A DNA stretch of 64,000 nt from Sinorhizobium sojae CCBAU 05684 (GTDB lineage Bacteria; Pseudomonadota; Alphaproteobacteria; Rhizobiales; Rhizobiaceae), in NCBI RefSeq assembly GCF_002288525.1, contig NZ_CP023067.1, positions 868,001-932,000 of the forward strand, written 5' to 3'. The position numbers and the translations under genes are program-made. This document shows positions 17,580-25,375 of this stretch, piece after piece (the stretch's first letter is position 1; each line of letters starts with the position of its first letter). The notes under the pieces are model-generated. The model saw nothing but the letters and a program-made list of their open reading frames with translations, was not told the DNA's origin and ran no database searches.

Positions 17580-18401
17580 ATGGCTGATGTCGTTGCATTC
17601 AGGAAGGAAGAGCCGGGCGGCCTGCTTTTGCGGGAGGCAAACGGCCCCGTGCTGCGGCTGACCTTGAACAACCCTCCGGCCAATGCTCTCTCGCTCGCGC
17701 TTCTCGAGGCGCTGGCGGCGGAATTCGATGCCGTCGCATCGTCGAAAGATGTCAAGGTCATCGTGATCGCCGCTTCGGGCAAGGTCTTTTCCGCGGGTCA
17801 CGATCTGAAGGAATTGACGCTTCATCGCGCAGATGAGGATGGTGGCCGGGCTTTTTTCGAGCGCGCCGTCCGCCTTGCGGCCGATATCATGGTGAAGATC
17901 ACCAGCCTGCCGCAGGCGGTCATAGCCGAGATCGACGGGCTTGCCACCGCGGCGGGCTGCCAGCTCGTTGCGAGCTGTGATCTTGCGATCTGCACCGACA
18001 GTTCGACGTTCTGCACGCCAGGCGTCAACATTGGCCTCTTCTGCTCGACGCCGATGGTGGCGCTCACGCGCGCGGCGCGCCGCAAGCAGGCGTTTGAGAT
18101 GCTGCTCACGGGCGAGACCATCGATGCGTCCACCGCCAAGGACTTCGGCATCGTCAACCGCATCGTGCCGCAGCAATATCTGCGCCAGGTGGTCGACAAA
18201 TATGCCTCGGTTATCGCCTCCAAATCGCCACAGGCGCTGAAGATCGGCAAGGAGGCTTTCTATCGACAGGCGGAGATGTCCATGGCCGACGCCTACGACT
18301 ATGCAATCGGCGTCATGGTCGAGAACTTGCTTGCACGGGATGCGGAGGAGGGGATCGGCGCCTTTCTCGGCAAGCGCATGCCCGAGTGGAAGGAAGACTA
18401 G
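17580..18401 (+). CDS. enoyl-CoA hydratase/isomerase family protein
   Basis: ATG 17580 follows GGGAGAAG and gives 273 residues. The crotonase fold is shown by LTLNNPPANALSLALLEAL, the oxyanion-hole segment SAGHDLKELT (about 65-75), IAEIDGLATAAGCQLVASCDLAIC (about 112-135) and FCTPGVNIGLFCSTP. It has FCTPGVNIG where classic hydratases have glutamates (typically FGQPEINLG), so the second catalytic glutamate position is not obvious and the exact reaction is open. The gene stands alone with its own upstream palindromes and a stem-loop after the stop. Confidence 0.85.
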   Translation: MADVVAFRKEEPGGLLLREANGPVLRLTLNNPPANALSLALLEALAAEFDAVASSKDVKVIVIAASGKVFSAGHDLKELTLHRADEDGGRAFFERAVRLAADIMVKITSLPQAVIAEIDGLATAAGCQLVASCDLAICTDSSTFCTPGVNIGLFCSTPMVALTRAARRKQAFEMLLTGETIDASTAKDFGIVNRIVPQQYLRQVVDKYASVIASKSPQALKIGKEAFYRQAEMSMADAYDYAIGVMVENLLARDAEEGIGAFLGKRMPEWKED

Positions 18402-18469
18402 GCGAGCGGACTGACGGGAGCATCGTCGCTCTTGATAAAGAGATATGTTCACGGCGGATCCCCCCTCTG

Positions 18470-18500
18470 GCCCCCCTCTGGCCGGCAGGACAGAGGGGGC
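18470..18500 (+). terminator. stem-loop after the enoyl-CoA hydratase gene
   Basis: GCCCCCCTCTG (18470-18480) pairs with CAGAGGGGGC (18491-18500) and is followed by TTCTTGTC. A direct repeat CCCCCTCTGGCC x2 overlaps the left arm. It lies between convergent genes. Confidence 0.55.
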
Positions 18501-18518
18501 TTCTTGTCGCCTTGATTC

Positions 18519-19355
18519 CTAAGCGAGCCTGAGCAGCAACGCGCCGAGAGCTATCACGCAGGCCGCGGCGATGCGCCAGATGCTGACGCGTTCCTTCAGG
18601 AACACGACGGAGATCACCACGGCAAAGAGGATGGCGGTCTCCCGCAACGCCGCGACGGTCGCAACCGGAGCCCTGGTCATCGCCCAGAGTGCCAGCCCAT
18701 AGGAGCCAAGTGATCCGGCGCCACCCATAAGACCGCGCCACCAATGGTGACGGACATGGCGCAGAACGGGCTTGGCGCCGCGCGTCATGAAGGCCCAGGC
18801 GAAGAGCAGGACCGGCGGCAGCGGTGCAATCCAGAGCGTATAGGAGATGGCATTGCCGGAAAGACGCGCGCCGATACCGTCGACGAAGGTGTAGCTTGCA
18901 ATCACGCAGGCATTCAGAAGCGCGAGCGCGATCGCGTGCCGGCCGCCCTTGCGCGATTCCAGCGCGAGCGTGAGCACTCCCGCCGAGATCGTCAGGATAC
19001 CGGCGAGCGCGCCGCCGGTCAGATGCTCGCCGACGACGATGCTGCTCGCGGCCGCGACGATGAGCGGCGCAGTGCCGCGCATCAGCGGGTAGACGAGGCC
19101 GATTTCGCCGGCGCGATAGGAGGCGGCCACCAGTTGGAAATAGGCGAACTGGAAGATTGCCGAGACCAGGATGAAGGGCCATGCCTCCTGCCGCGGCAAG
19201 GGCAGGAAGGGGAGCAAGGGCAGAGCTACGGCGGCGGCGCCCAGTGCCACCATGGCGGCGTCCAGCGACTTTTCCGCGCCGGCTTTGACGAGTGCGTTCC
19301 AGGTTGCGTGCAGAAGCGCCCCGAAGAGCACGAGCGCGATGACGTCGAGCGGCAA
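18519..19355 (-). CDS. EamA/DMT-superfamily permease
   Basis: I chose TTG 19355 because GAGG lies 6 bases upstream; ATG 19409 (18 codons longer) has no clear ribosome-binding site. The 278-residue product is ten hydrophobic helices in two EamA repeats: LFGALLHATWNALVKAGAEK in the first and WWRGLMGGAGSLGSYGLALWAM in the second, with VVFLKERVS near the C-terminus. Such inner-membrane exporters carry metabolites or amino acids; the substrate is unknown. It converges on the enoyl-CoA hydratase gene. Confidence 0.85.
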   Translation of the reverse strand: MPLDVIALVLFGALLHATWNALVKAGAEKSLDAAMVALGAAAVALPLLPFLPLPRQEAWPFILVSAIFQFAYFQLVAASYRAGEIGLVYPLMRGTAPLIVAAASSIVVGEHLTGGALAGILTISAGVLTLALESRKGGRHAIALALLNACVIASYTFVDGIGARLSGNAISYTLWIAPLPPVLLFAWAFMTRGAKPVLRHVRHHWWRGLMGGAGSLGSYGLALWAMTRAPVATVAALRETAILFAVVISVVFLKERVSIWRIAAACVIALGALLLRLA

Positions 19356-19568
19356 GATGAACCTCGGTGGGCGCTTTCGAAGGAGGGTCGGGCAGTTGTC
19401 GCCTTGCATGCGGGGAATTGCAACCGGATTCCTCGAAGCGAGTTGAATTCCGGAGCGACGGCAACGAAACGGTGCAAAGCCGGCCGAAAGAATCGTGGCT
19501 TGGTTGACTCGCCGCGGCGCGGCGCCAACTATCCGGGCAAACGACACTCCATGCGCGGAATGGCAAGC

Positions 19569-19997
19569 ATGAATCACGATTTTTATCCGGATGGTTACCT
19601 CGCCGATATCCTGCGCGAGACGAAGACCATCGCCCTCGTAGGCGCCTCGCCGAAGCCCGAAAGGCCGAGCCATCGGGTAATGGCCTTTCTTCTGCGCAAG
19701 GGATACCGCGTCATCCCGGTCAATCCCGGCCAAGCGGGAAGGACTATTCTCGACCAGCCGGTCGTGGCGAGGCTCGCCGACATTGCAGCGCCGATCGACA
19801 TGGTTGACGTCTTCCGCGCCCCGGCGGCTTTGCCGGGGCTCGTCGACGAAATCCTGGCTCTCTCCCGTTTGCCCAAGGCGATCTGGGGGCAATTGTCGGT
19901 GCGCGACGACGAAGCCGCCGCCAAGGCCGAGGCCGCGGGCATCAAAGTCGTGATGGATCGCTGCCCGGCCATCGAATATCCGCGCCTGATCGGTTGA
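19569..19997 (+). CDS. CoA-binding (YccU-like Rossmann) protein
   Basis: From ATG 19569 the protein is 142 residues: MNHDFYPDGYLADILRETKTIALVGASPKPERPSHRVM is the CoA_binding_2 Rossmann start, and VDVFRAPAALPGLVDEILALSRLPKAIWGQLSV and VVMDRCPAIEYPRL follow. ATGs at 19551 and 19560 are in frame and cannot be excluded, as no strong ribosome-binding site marks any of them. Family members bind CoA in the crystal structures, but the function is not known. It lies 16 bases before metY, so they form an operon. Confidence 0.85.
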   Translation: MNHDFYPDGYLADILRETKTIALVGASPKPERPSHRVMAFLLRKGYRVIPVNPGQAGRTILDQPVVARLADIAAPIDMVDVFRAPAALPGLVDEILALSRLPKAIWGQLSVRDDEAAAKAEAAGIKVVMDRCPAIEYPRLIG

Positions 19998-20013
19998 GGC
20001 AACAAGGGAGCAC

Positions 20014-21300
20014 ATGATGATGAATGCCGGACCCGGCTTCAGTACGCTGGCCGTTCATGCGGGAGCCCAGCCCGACCCGACGACCGGCGCGCGCGCGACG
20101 CCGATCTACCAGACGACGAGTTTCGTCTTCAACGATGCGGATCACGCGGCGGCACTCTTCGGCCTTCAGCAATTCGGCAATATCTACACCCGCATCATGA
20201 ATCCGACGCAGGCGGTGCTGGAGGAGCGGATCGCCGCGCTTGAAGGCGGCACGGCGGCGCTCGCCGTCGCCTCGGGTCATGCCGCCCAGCTTCTCGTTTT
20301 CCATACCATCATGAGCCCGGGCGACAACTTCGTCGCGGCCCGGCAGCTCTATGGCGGTTCCGTCAACCAGTTCGGCCAGGCCTTCAAGTCCTTCGACTGG
20401 CAGGTCCGCTGGGCGGACGGCACCGATCCGCAAAGCTTCGAGGCGCAGATCGACGAGCGGACGAAGGCGATCTTCATCGAGAGCCTCGCCAATCCGGGCG
20501 GCATCTTCGTCGATATCGCGGCGATTGCCGACGTCGCCCGGCGGCACGCACTGCCGCTGATCGTCGACAATACGATGGCGACACCATATCTCGTTCGGCC
20601 GCTGGAGCACGGGGCGGACATCGTCGTCCATTCGCTGACCAAGTTCATCGGCGGCCATGGCAACTCGATGGGCGGCATCCTTGTCGACGGCGGTACCTTC
20701 GATTGGTCGAAATCAGGAAAATATCCGCTGCTTTCCGAGCCACGTCCGGAATATGGCGGCATCGTCCTGCACCAGGCGTTCGGCAACTTCGCCTTCGCCG
20801 TTGCGGCACGTGTGCTGGGGCTCAGGGATTTCGGGCCGGCGATCTCGCCCATGAACGCCTTCCTGATCCAGACGGGCGTCGAGACGCTGCCGCTGAGGAT
20901 GCAGCGCCACTGCGACAATGCGCTGGCGGTGGCCAAATGGCTGAGGGCGCAGGAAAAGGTCTCCTGGGTCCGCTATGCCGGGCTCGATGGCGATCCGAAC
21001 CGTGCGCTTCAGCAGCGCTACTCACCGAAGGGCGCGGGCGCCGTCTTCACGTTCGGGCTCAAGGACGGATACGAGGCGGGCAAGCGCTTCGTCGAAGCCC
21101 TCGAGATGTTCTCTCATCTCGCCAATATCGGCGACACGCGCTCGCTCGTCATTCACCCGGCCTCGACCACCCATCGGCAGCTCACGCCGGAACAGCAGGT
21201 CGCTGCCGGTGCCGGTCCCGACGTCGTCCGCCTTTCGATCGGCATCGAGGACGTCGACGACATCATTGCCGACCTGCATCAGGCGATGGCGAAGGCCTGA
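20014..21300 (+). CDS. metY: O-acetylhomoserine (thiol)-lyase
   Basis: The 428-residue protein is a PLP-dependent Cys/Met metabolism enzyme of the MetY type. It has STLAVHAGAQPDPTTGARATPIYQTTSFVF, YTRIMNPTQAVLEERIAALEGG, the PLP lysine K210 in HSLTKFIGGHGNSMGG, and SIGIEDVDDIIADL at the end. The length, longer than MetB/MetZ (about 390), supports O-acetylhomoserine sulfhydrylase activity: sulfide plus O-acetylhomoserine to homocysteine. It follows the CoA-binding gene and precedes a cupin gene by 37 bases. No SAM riboswitch match was seen before this operon. Confidence 0.93.
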   Translation: MMMNAGPGFSTLAVHAGAQPDPTTGARATPIYQTTSFVFNDADHAAALFGLQQFGNIYTRIMNPTQAVLEERIAALEGGTAALAVASGHAAQLLVFHTIMSPGDNFVAARQLYGGSVNQFGQAFKSFDWQVRWADGTDPQSFEAQIDERTKAIFIESLANPGGIFVDIAAIADVARRHALPLIVDNTMATPYLVRPLEHGADIVVHSLTKFIGGHGNSMGGILVDGGTFDWSKSGKYPLLSEPRPEYGGIVLHQAFGNFAFAVAARVLGLRDFGPAISPMNAFLIQTGVETLPLRMQRHCDNALAVAKWLRAQEKVSWVRYAGLDGDPNRALQQRYSPKGAGAVFTFGLKDGYEAGKRFVEALEMFSHLANIGDTRSLVIHPASTTHRQLTPEQQVAAGAGPDVVRLSIGIEDVDDIIADLHQAMAKA

Positions 21301-21337
21301 CGCCACCGATGACCCAGCCGCAGCAAAGAGGTGCCTC

Positions 21338-21682
21338 ATGAGCCACATGCTCAGATTTGATCCCGTCGCGGTCGAAGCGGAGACCGGCGCTCCGGCGCCC
21401 GACCGGCTGATTTCCGGCACGCCTGAATTCCGCACCTGGAACCTCGAGGAAGCCCCCGGCGGGCTTTATGCCGGCGTCTGGGAATCGACACCGGGAAAAT
21501 GGCGGATCGTCTATGACGAATGGGAGTATTTCCACATTCTCTCCGGCTATTCGATCGTGACCGAGGAAGGATGCGAGGCCGTTCATCTGCGGCCTGGCGA
21601 CCGCATGGTTCTGCGGCCCGGCTTCAAGGGAACATGGGAAGTCGTCGAAACGACCCGCAAGGACTACGTCATCCGGCTTTAG
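21338..21682 (+). CDS. cupin-fold protein (DUF861-like)
   Basis: ATG 21338 follows AAAGAGG and gives 114 residues. GVWESTPGKWRIVYDEWEYFHILSGYSIVTEEGCEAVHLRPGDRMVLRPGFKGTWEVVE is the DUF861/ureidoglycine-aminohydrolase-like cupin core. EYFHIL and the later ETTRKDYV are typical of the EutQ/DUF861 group. No catalytic activity can be assigned. Its closeness to metY suggests co-transcription. Confidence 0.85.
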   Translation: MSHMLRFDPVAVEAETGAPAPDRLISGTPEFRTWNLEEAPGGLYAGVWESTPGKWRIVYDEWEYFHILSGYSIVTEEGCEAVHLRPGDRMVLRPGFKGTWEVVETTRKDYVIRL

Positions 21683-21706
21683 GCAGAGCGTGCCGACGAT
21701 CGCGTT

Positions 21707-22915
21707 TCACCAACCGCCGCGCGCTGTATTGCCGCTGACTTCGTTGGTCGGATCGTCGTTGCGGATCAGGCTTGCCGAGCCGCCGTCGAGCCGGTTGTTG
21801 CGCACGACGTTGTGCTCGGCGAAATCGAGATTGCTGGCGCTGCTCCCGAAGGGATAGGCGGGATCCTTGAAGCAATAGCTGCTCGAGCCGTTTCGCGAGT
21901 TCAGCCATACGGCCGGTTTCGCAAAGAACGACGAGCCGTAGCGAAACGTATTGCCGACGATCTGGTTGAATTGCGGCTTCTGATGGCGGATCACGCCGCC
22001 TTCGCCGCAGTTGCGGTAGACGAAAACGCCGCCATTGTCCGCGTGCTCGAAGGTATTGTTGGCGATCCTGTTACCCGCCGAGCCGTCGATGGCGATCAGT
22101 TCGCGCTTCTCCGTGGCAAGGCCGAAGACGTTGTTGCTGATCGTATTGTTGGCCGACTCGGCATCCAGGTAGACGGCGACGGCCGTCGAACGGCCATTGA
22201 CCCTGGAATTCACGAGCGCCGCATTGGTCACGCCGGGCCCGACATAGAACGGAATGCCGTCGGGCGCTTCGAAGGTCACGTTCTCCAGGCGCACATTCTT
22301 CGGCGCCGAGGCTTGGGCGAAGGCCGTGTGGTCGCGGCTGCGGGACGACGCTTTCATCGTCTCGCCATTGGCGTTTTCGCCAAGCCCGTAAAGCCGCACG
22401 AAGCCCTTGATCCGGCAGTTGCGGATGGTGACGCCGGACGGTGCATCCCAAGCACCGGCCGCCGTCTTCCTGGAGCGGACCGCAATGGCGGTCTTCTGTT
22501 TGCGCGATTGGCCGGCACTCACGTCAAGCGTTCCGCCGCCGCAGTCGAGAACGGAGCCCGAGGCCGCACTGCCTTCGAAGACGAGCGGATGCGTGATGAC
22601 GTCCGACGAGGACAGGCGAAGACTGCAGGCAAGCGTGACGGCATTGGGACCCGGGGCCCTCAGCTTGGCCTGCATGTCCGCATCGCAGGCAGGCTTCTCC
22701 GCCACGTTTTCGACGCGCGGCGTTGTCGGGGGAGTCGGCCTGGACGGCTCCGAGGGCCGAGAGGGCGAGGTCGGTTGGGACACGTCCGACGGCTGCATGA
22801 CGGGGTACCCGGGCGCTGCCCTGAGAGCTGCGTCGGCAACCGTGGCGATGTCGCTCTGGCAGCCACCGAGGGCGAGGCCGACGGCGATCAGGCTGGTGAA
22901 CGTGATTGACCGCAT
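21707..22915 (-). CDS. secreted right-handed beta-helix lipoprotein
   Basis: The 402-residue protein has a signal peptide with lipobox LALGGC (Cys about 19). A Pro/Ser-rich linker follows (QPTSPSRPSEPSRPTPPT, about 48-66), then a short Cys-bearing N-domain and a series of asparagine-rich beta-helix coils: VTIRNCRIKGF, VRLENVTFE, ALVNSRVNG, NTISNNVFG, NRIANNTFEHADNGG, NQIVGNTFRYG and NVVRNNRLDGG. This pattern is shared with carbohydrate-active or carbohydrate-binding beta-helix proteins (NosD, pectate lyase-like and mannuronan-epimerase-like folds). No catalytic triad was recognised. It is probably attached to the outer membrane, and its role is unknown. Confidence 0.8.
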   Translation of the reverse strand: MRSITFTSLIAVGLALGGCQSDIATVADAALRAAPGYPVMQPSDVSQPTSPSRPSEPSRPTPPTTPRVENVAEKPACDADMQAKLRAPGPNAVTLACSLRLSSSDVITHPLVFEGSAASGSVLDCGGGTLDVSAGQSRKQKTAIAVRSRKTAAGAWDAPSGVTIRNCRIKGFVRLYGLGENANGETMKASSRSRDHTAFAQASAPKNVRLENVTFEAPDGIPFYVGPGVTNAALVNSRVNGRSTAVAVYLDAESANNTISNNVFGLATEKRELIAIDGSAGNRIANNTFEHADNGGVFVYRNCGEGGVIRHQKPQFNQIVGNTFRYGSSFFAKPAVWLNSRNGSSSYCFKDPAYPFGSSASNLDFAEHNVVRNNRLDGGSASLIRNDDPTNEVSGNTARGGW

Positions 22916-22994
22916 CGGCTGGGCTCCCGTCGTAATTCCGTAAGAAGGGCATAGGGCCCCATGCTTAACCGATTGTGAACGAATTCCGGGGGTG

Positions 22995-24242
22995 TCACCA
23001 GACGAGATCTAGCCGCTCCAGGCCGTGGAAATGGAAGCTGTCCTTGACCGGCGGCTCGTTTTTCAGCCGCATGCCAGGCAGCCGCTGGAACAGGATCGGC
23101 AGCGCGATGTTGAGCTCAAGCCGCGCAAGCGGAGCGCCGATGCAAAAGTGCAGGCCGGCGCCGAACGAGACGTTGGCACCTTCATCGCGGTCGGGCCTGA
23201 ACTTGTCGGCTGCGGAGAATTTGCGCGGATCGACATTCGCGGCACCGAGCATCAGGCCGATCTTGTCGCCCTTCTTGAGCGCGATGCCGTCTTCGAGTTC
23301 GATGTCGGACAGTGCATAACGCTGGAAGATGTGCAGGGGTGCTGCGAAGCGCAGGCATTCCTCGACGGTGCGCTCCGTCGTTTCGTCGTTCGCGAAGAGC
23401 GCGGTGGCGGAAAGGCCGGCCTGGAGGATGGTGCGCACGGCATTGCCGATCTGGTGCACCGTCGCCTCGTGCCCTGCGTTCAGAAGCAGGACGGTCGTCG
23501 AGACCAGTTCGGCCTCGGTGAGACGCTCGCCGTCCTTCTCGGAGGTGATCATATGGGTGAGCAGATCGTCCGCCGGATTTGCGCGTTTCCCGGCGATGAT
23601 GTCTTTGAGGTATTCGCAGAACTCCGCGGAGGCACGGTTGGCGTCGAGTTCCGTCTCGAGGGTCGGATTGAAGACATACATCTTCACCATCCGGTGCGAC
23701 CAGTCGAGCAGGCGAGGGGCCGCCTCGACGGGGATGCCGAGCATGCGCGCGATTATGGTGACAGGAATCGTTTCCGCATAGGTCTGCAGGAGTTCGACCT
23801 CGCCGTCCTTTTCGAATGTGTCGATAACCGCGTGCGAAAGCGCTTCGATGTCCGGTCTCAACTGCTCGATCTGCCGGGAAACGAAGGCGCGGTTGACGAG
23901 CGTGCGCAGGCGGGTATGCGCTGGCGGCTCCAGTTCGAGCAGCGAATGCGCCTCCAGCGCATCGAAATCCTTGAGATGCGGCTTCGGCTCGGGAAGGCCG
24001 AGTTCCTCGCGCGTTGCGACATGAAGGATCTGGCGGCCGAAGCGGCGGTCGCGCAGGAGCGTGTTCACCTGGTCGTAGCCCGCGAAATACCATTGCTGCC
24101 GCTCCTCCCAGAAGAAGGCGGGGCACGCCGCATGGAGCGCCGCGTAGGCGGGAAGCGGATTGCGGTAGAAATCGGGCTTGCGAACGTCGAGGCGTACGCG
24201 CCGGGCGGCGCCGTCGATGGTGATGCCGGGAACTGGTGTCAT
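22995..24242 (-). CDS. cytochrome P450 (bacterial class I type)
   Basis: The 415-residue soluble protein has the P450 landmarks: LLELEPPAHTRLRTLVNRAF (helix C, about 101-120), E295-x-x-R298 (EECLR), and the heme loop SFGAGLHFCIGAPLAR with thiolate C367. The I-helix reads LNAGHEATV (about 254-262), so the acid-alcohol threonine normally after AG-x-E is alanine (A260), a feature shared with EryF-type enzymes. Bacterial P450s of this kind take electrons from ferredoxin and its reductase; neither is encoded nearby. The substrate is unknown. Confidence 0.93.
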   Translation of the reverse strand: MTPVPGITIDGAARRVRLDVRKPDFYRNPLPAYAALHAACPAFFWEERQQWYFAGYDQVNTLLRDRRFGRQILHVATREELGLPEPKPHLKDFDALEAHSLLELEPPAHTRLRTLVNRAFVSRQIEQLRPDIEALSHAVIDTFEKDGEVELLQTYAETIPVTIIARMLGIPVEAAPRLLDWSHRMVKMYVFNPTLETELDANRASAEFCEYLKDIIAGKRANPADDLLTHMITSEKDGERLTEAELVSTTVLLLNAGHEATVHQIGNAVRTILQAGLSATALFANDETTERTVEECLRFAAPLHIFQRYALSDIELEDGIALKKGDKIGLMLGAANVDPRKFSAADKFRPDRDEGANVSFGAGLHFCIGAPLARLELNIALPILFQRLPGMRLKNEPPVKDSFHFHGLERLDLVW

Positions 24243-24407
24243 GATCTCGTCTCTTGATGCATGTCATAGATCTCTATTGCGCCGAACGACGTTGCCGCAA
24301 GTGCAATCGGCGACCACATCCGGAGGCAAGGTGGGCACAAAGTCGACGTTTTTGGGTGGCACTGACAGACTTATTTGAGCATGATGCGGCGGCAAGCAGG
24401 GAGCAGC

Positions 24408-25262
24408 ATGGCGAGATCGCAAGGTATATTGTCCGCGGGCATTATGGCCGCGATCCGCAAGCGGCGGCCGACCGTCGTCAATCGCGACGCGGCTGTGAGC
24501 CGCGGCGACGTCGTGATCGCATCCTATAACATCCACAAATGCGTCGGCATCGACGGCCGCTTCGACCCGACCCGGACCGCCCAGGTCATCTCCGAACTCG
24601 GAGCGGATATCGTCGCCCTGCAGGAGGCCGACCAGAGATTCGGCGAGCGTGCCGGGCTTCTCGATCTCGAACATCTGCGCCGGGAAGCGCATCTCGTTTC
24701 GGTGCCGATCTCTCCCTTTTCGGAAAAAGGGCATGGGTGGCACGGCAATGTCCTATTGCTCAGGGAGGGGGCCGTTTCCAATGTGCGGCAGTTGAACCTT
24801 CCCGGCGTCGAGCCGCGCGGCGCGCTCGTCGTCGATCTCGACCTCCAGGTCGGACCGCTAAGGGTGATCGCCGCCCATCTCGGCCTGCTGCGCCACTCCC
24901 GCGCCCGACAGGCCGAGACGATCATGCAAGTCGCCGCCGACGGCGGCGCCCGGCCGACGCTCCTGATCGGAGATCTGAACGAGTGGCGCATGGGCAAGCG
25001 CTCGTCGCTGAGATTCCTCAGTCCCCTCTTCGACCCCTCCCACGCGACGGTCGCAAGCTTTCCGTCGCGCTTTCCGCTTTTTCCGCTCGACCGGGTGCTC
25101 GGCAATCCGCACCAGCTCGTGACCTCCGTCGCTGTGCACGATACGCCGCTTGCGCGCGTGGCTTCCGATCACCTGCCGGTCAAGGCATCGATCGATCTGA
25201 AGGCCGCCATCAAGGACGAGGACGGACGCCGCGCCGGGCTGCTCGGGGTGGAGCCCGTGTAA
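24408..25262 (+). CDS. endonuclease/exonuclease/phosphatase (EEP) family protein
   Basis: ATG 24408 has AGGGAG 5 bases upstream and gives 284 residues; ATG 24381 is a longer option. EEP motifs are IASYNIHKCVGIDGRFD (Asn near residue 40), IVALQEADQ (metal-binding Glu), ARPTLLIGDLNEW (GDLN) and VASDHLPVKA (SDH). Family members hydrolyse phosphodiester bonds in DNA or phospholipids. It lies 113 bases ahead of a PLD-family gene in the same direction, as often seen for EEP proteins next to cardiolipin-synthase-like genes, suggesting phospholipid metabolism. Whether an N-terminal segment acts as membrane anchor is unclear. Confidence 0.85.
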   Translation: MARSQGILSAGIMAAIRKRRPTVVNRDAAVSRGDVVIASYNIHKCVGIDGRFDPTRTAQVISELGADIVALQEADQRFGERAGLLDLEHLRREAHLVSVPISPFSEKGHGWHGNVLLLREGAVSNVRQLNLPGVEPRGALVVDLDLQVGPLRVIAAHLGLLRHSRARQAETIMQVAADGGARPTLLIGDLNEWRMGKRSSLRFLSPLFDPSHATVASFPSRFPLFPLDRVLGNPHQLVTSVAVHDTPLARVASDHLPVKASIDLKAAIKDEDGRRAGLLGVEPV

Positions 25263-25375
25263 AGAATGTCGCACCCAGGTGAATTCGGAGAGGGTTCAGG
25301 CGTAAACTCGAGGCACGGAGTTTCATGATGGCTCGTGCGCGCCCGAACGGGCACGCGGCGCCGTAGGCGGCAGGC

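Noticed and set aside
18450-18500. Direct repeat CCCCCTCTGGCC x2 as a CRISPR or tandem array
   Set aside because: Only two copies without spacers; better explained as part of the terminator stem between convergent genes.
18744-19568. Forward frame extending upstream of the CoA-binding protein
   Set aside because: It overlaps the reverse-strand DMT permease along most of its length and has no similarity before the MNHDFYPDG start.
19410-19568. SAM-II or other SAM riboswitch before the CoA-binding/metY operon
   Set aside because: The leader was read for the short SAM-II pattern expected before Met genes in alphaproteobacteria, and no convincing match was found.
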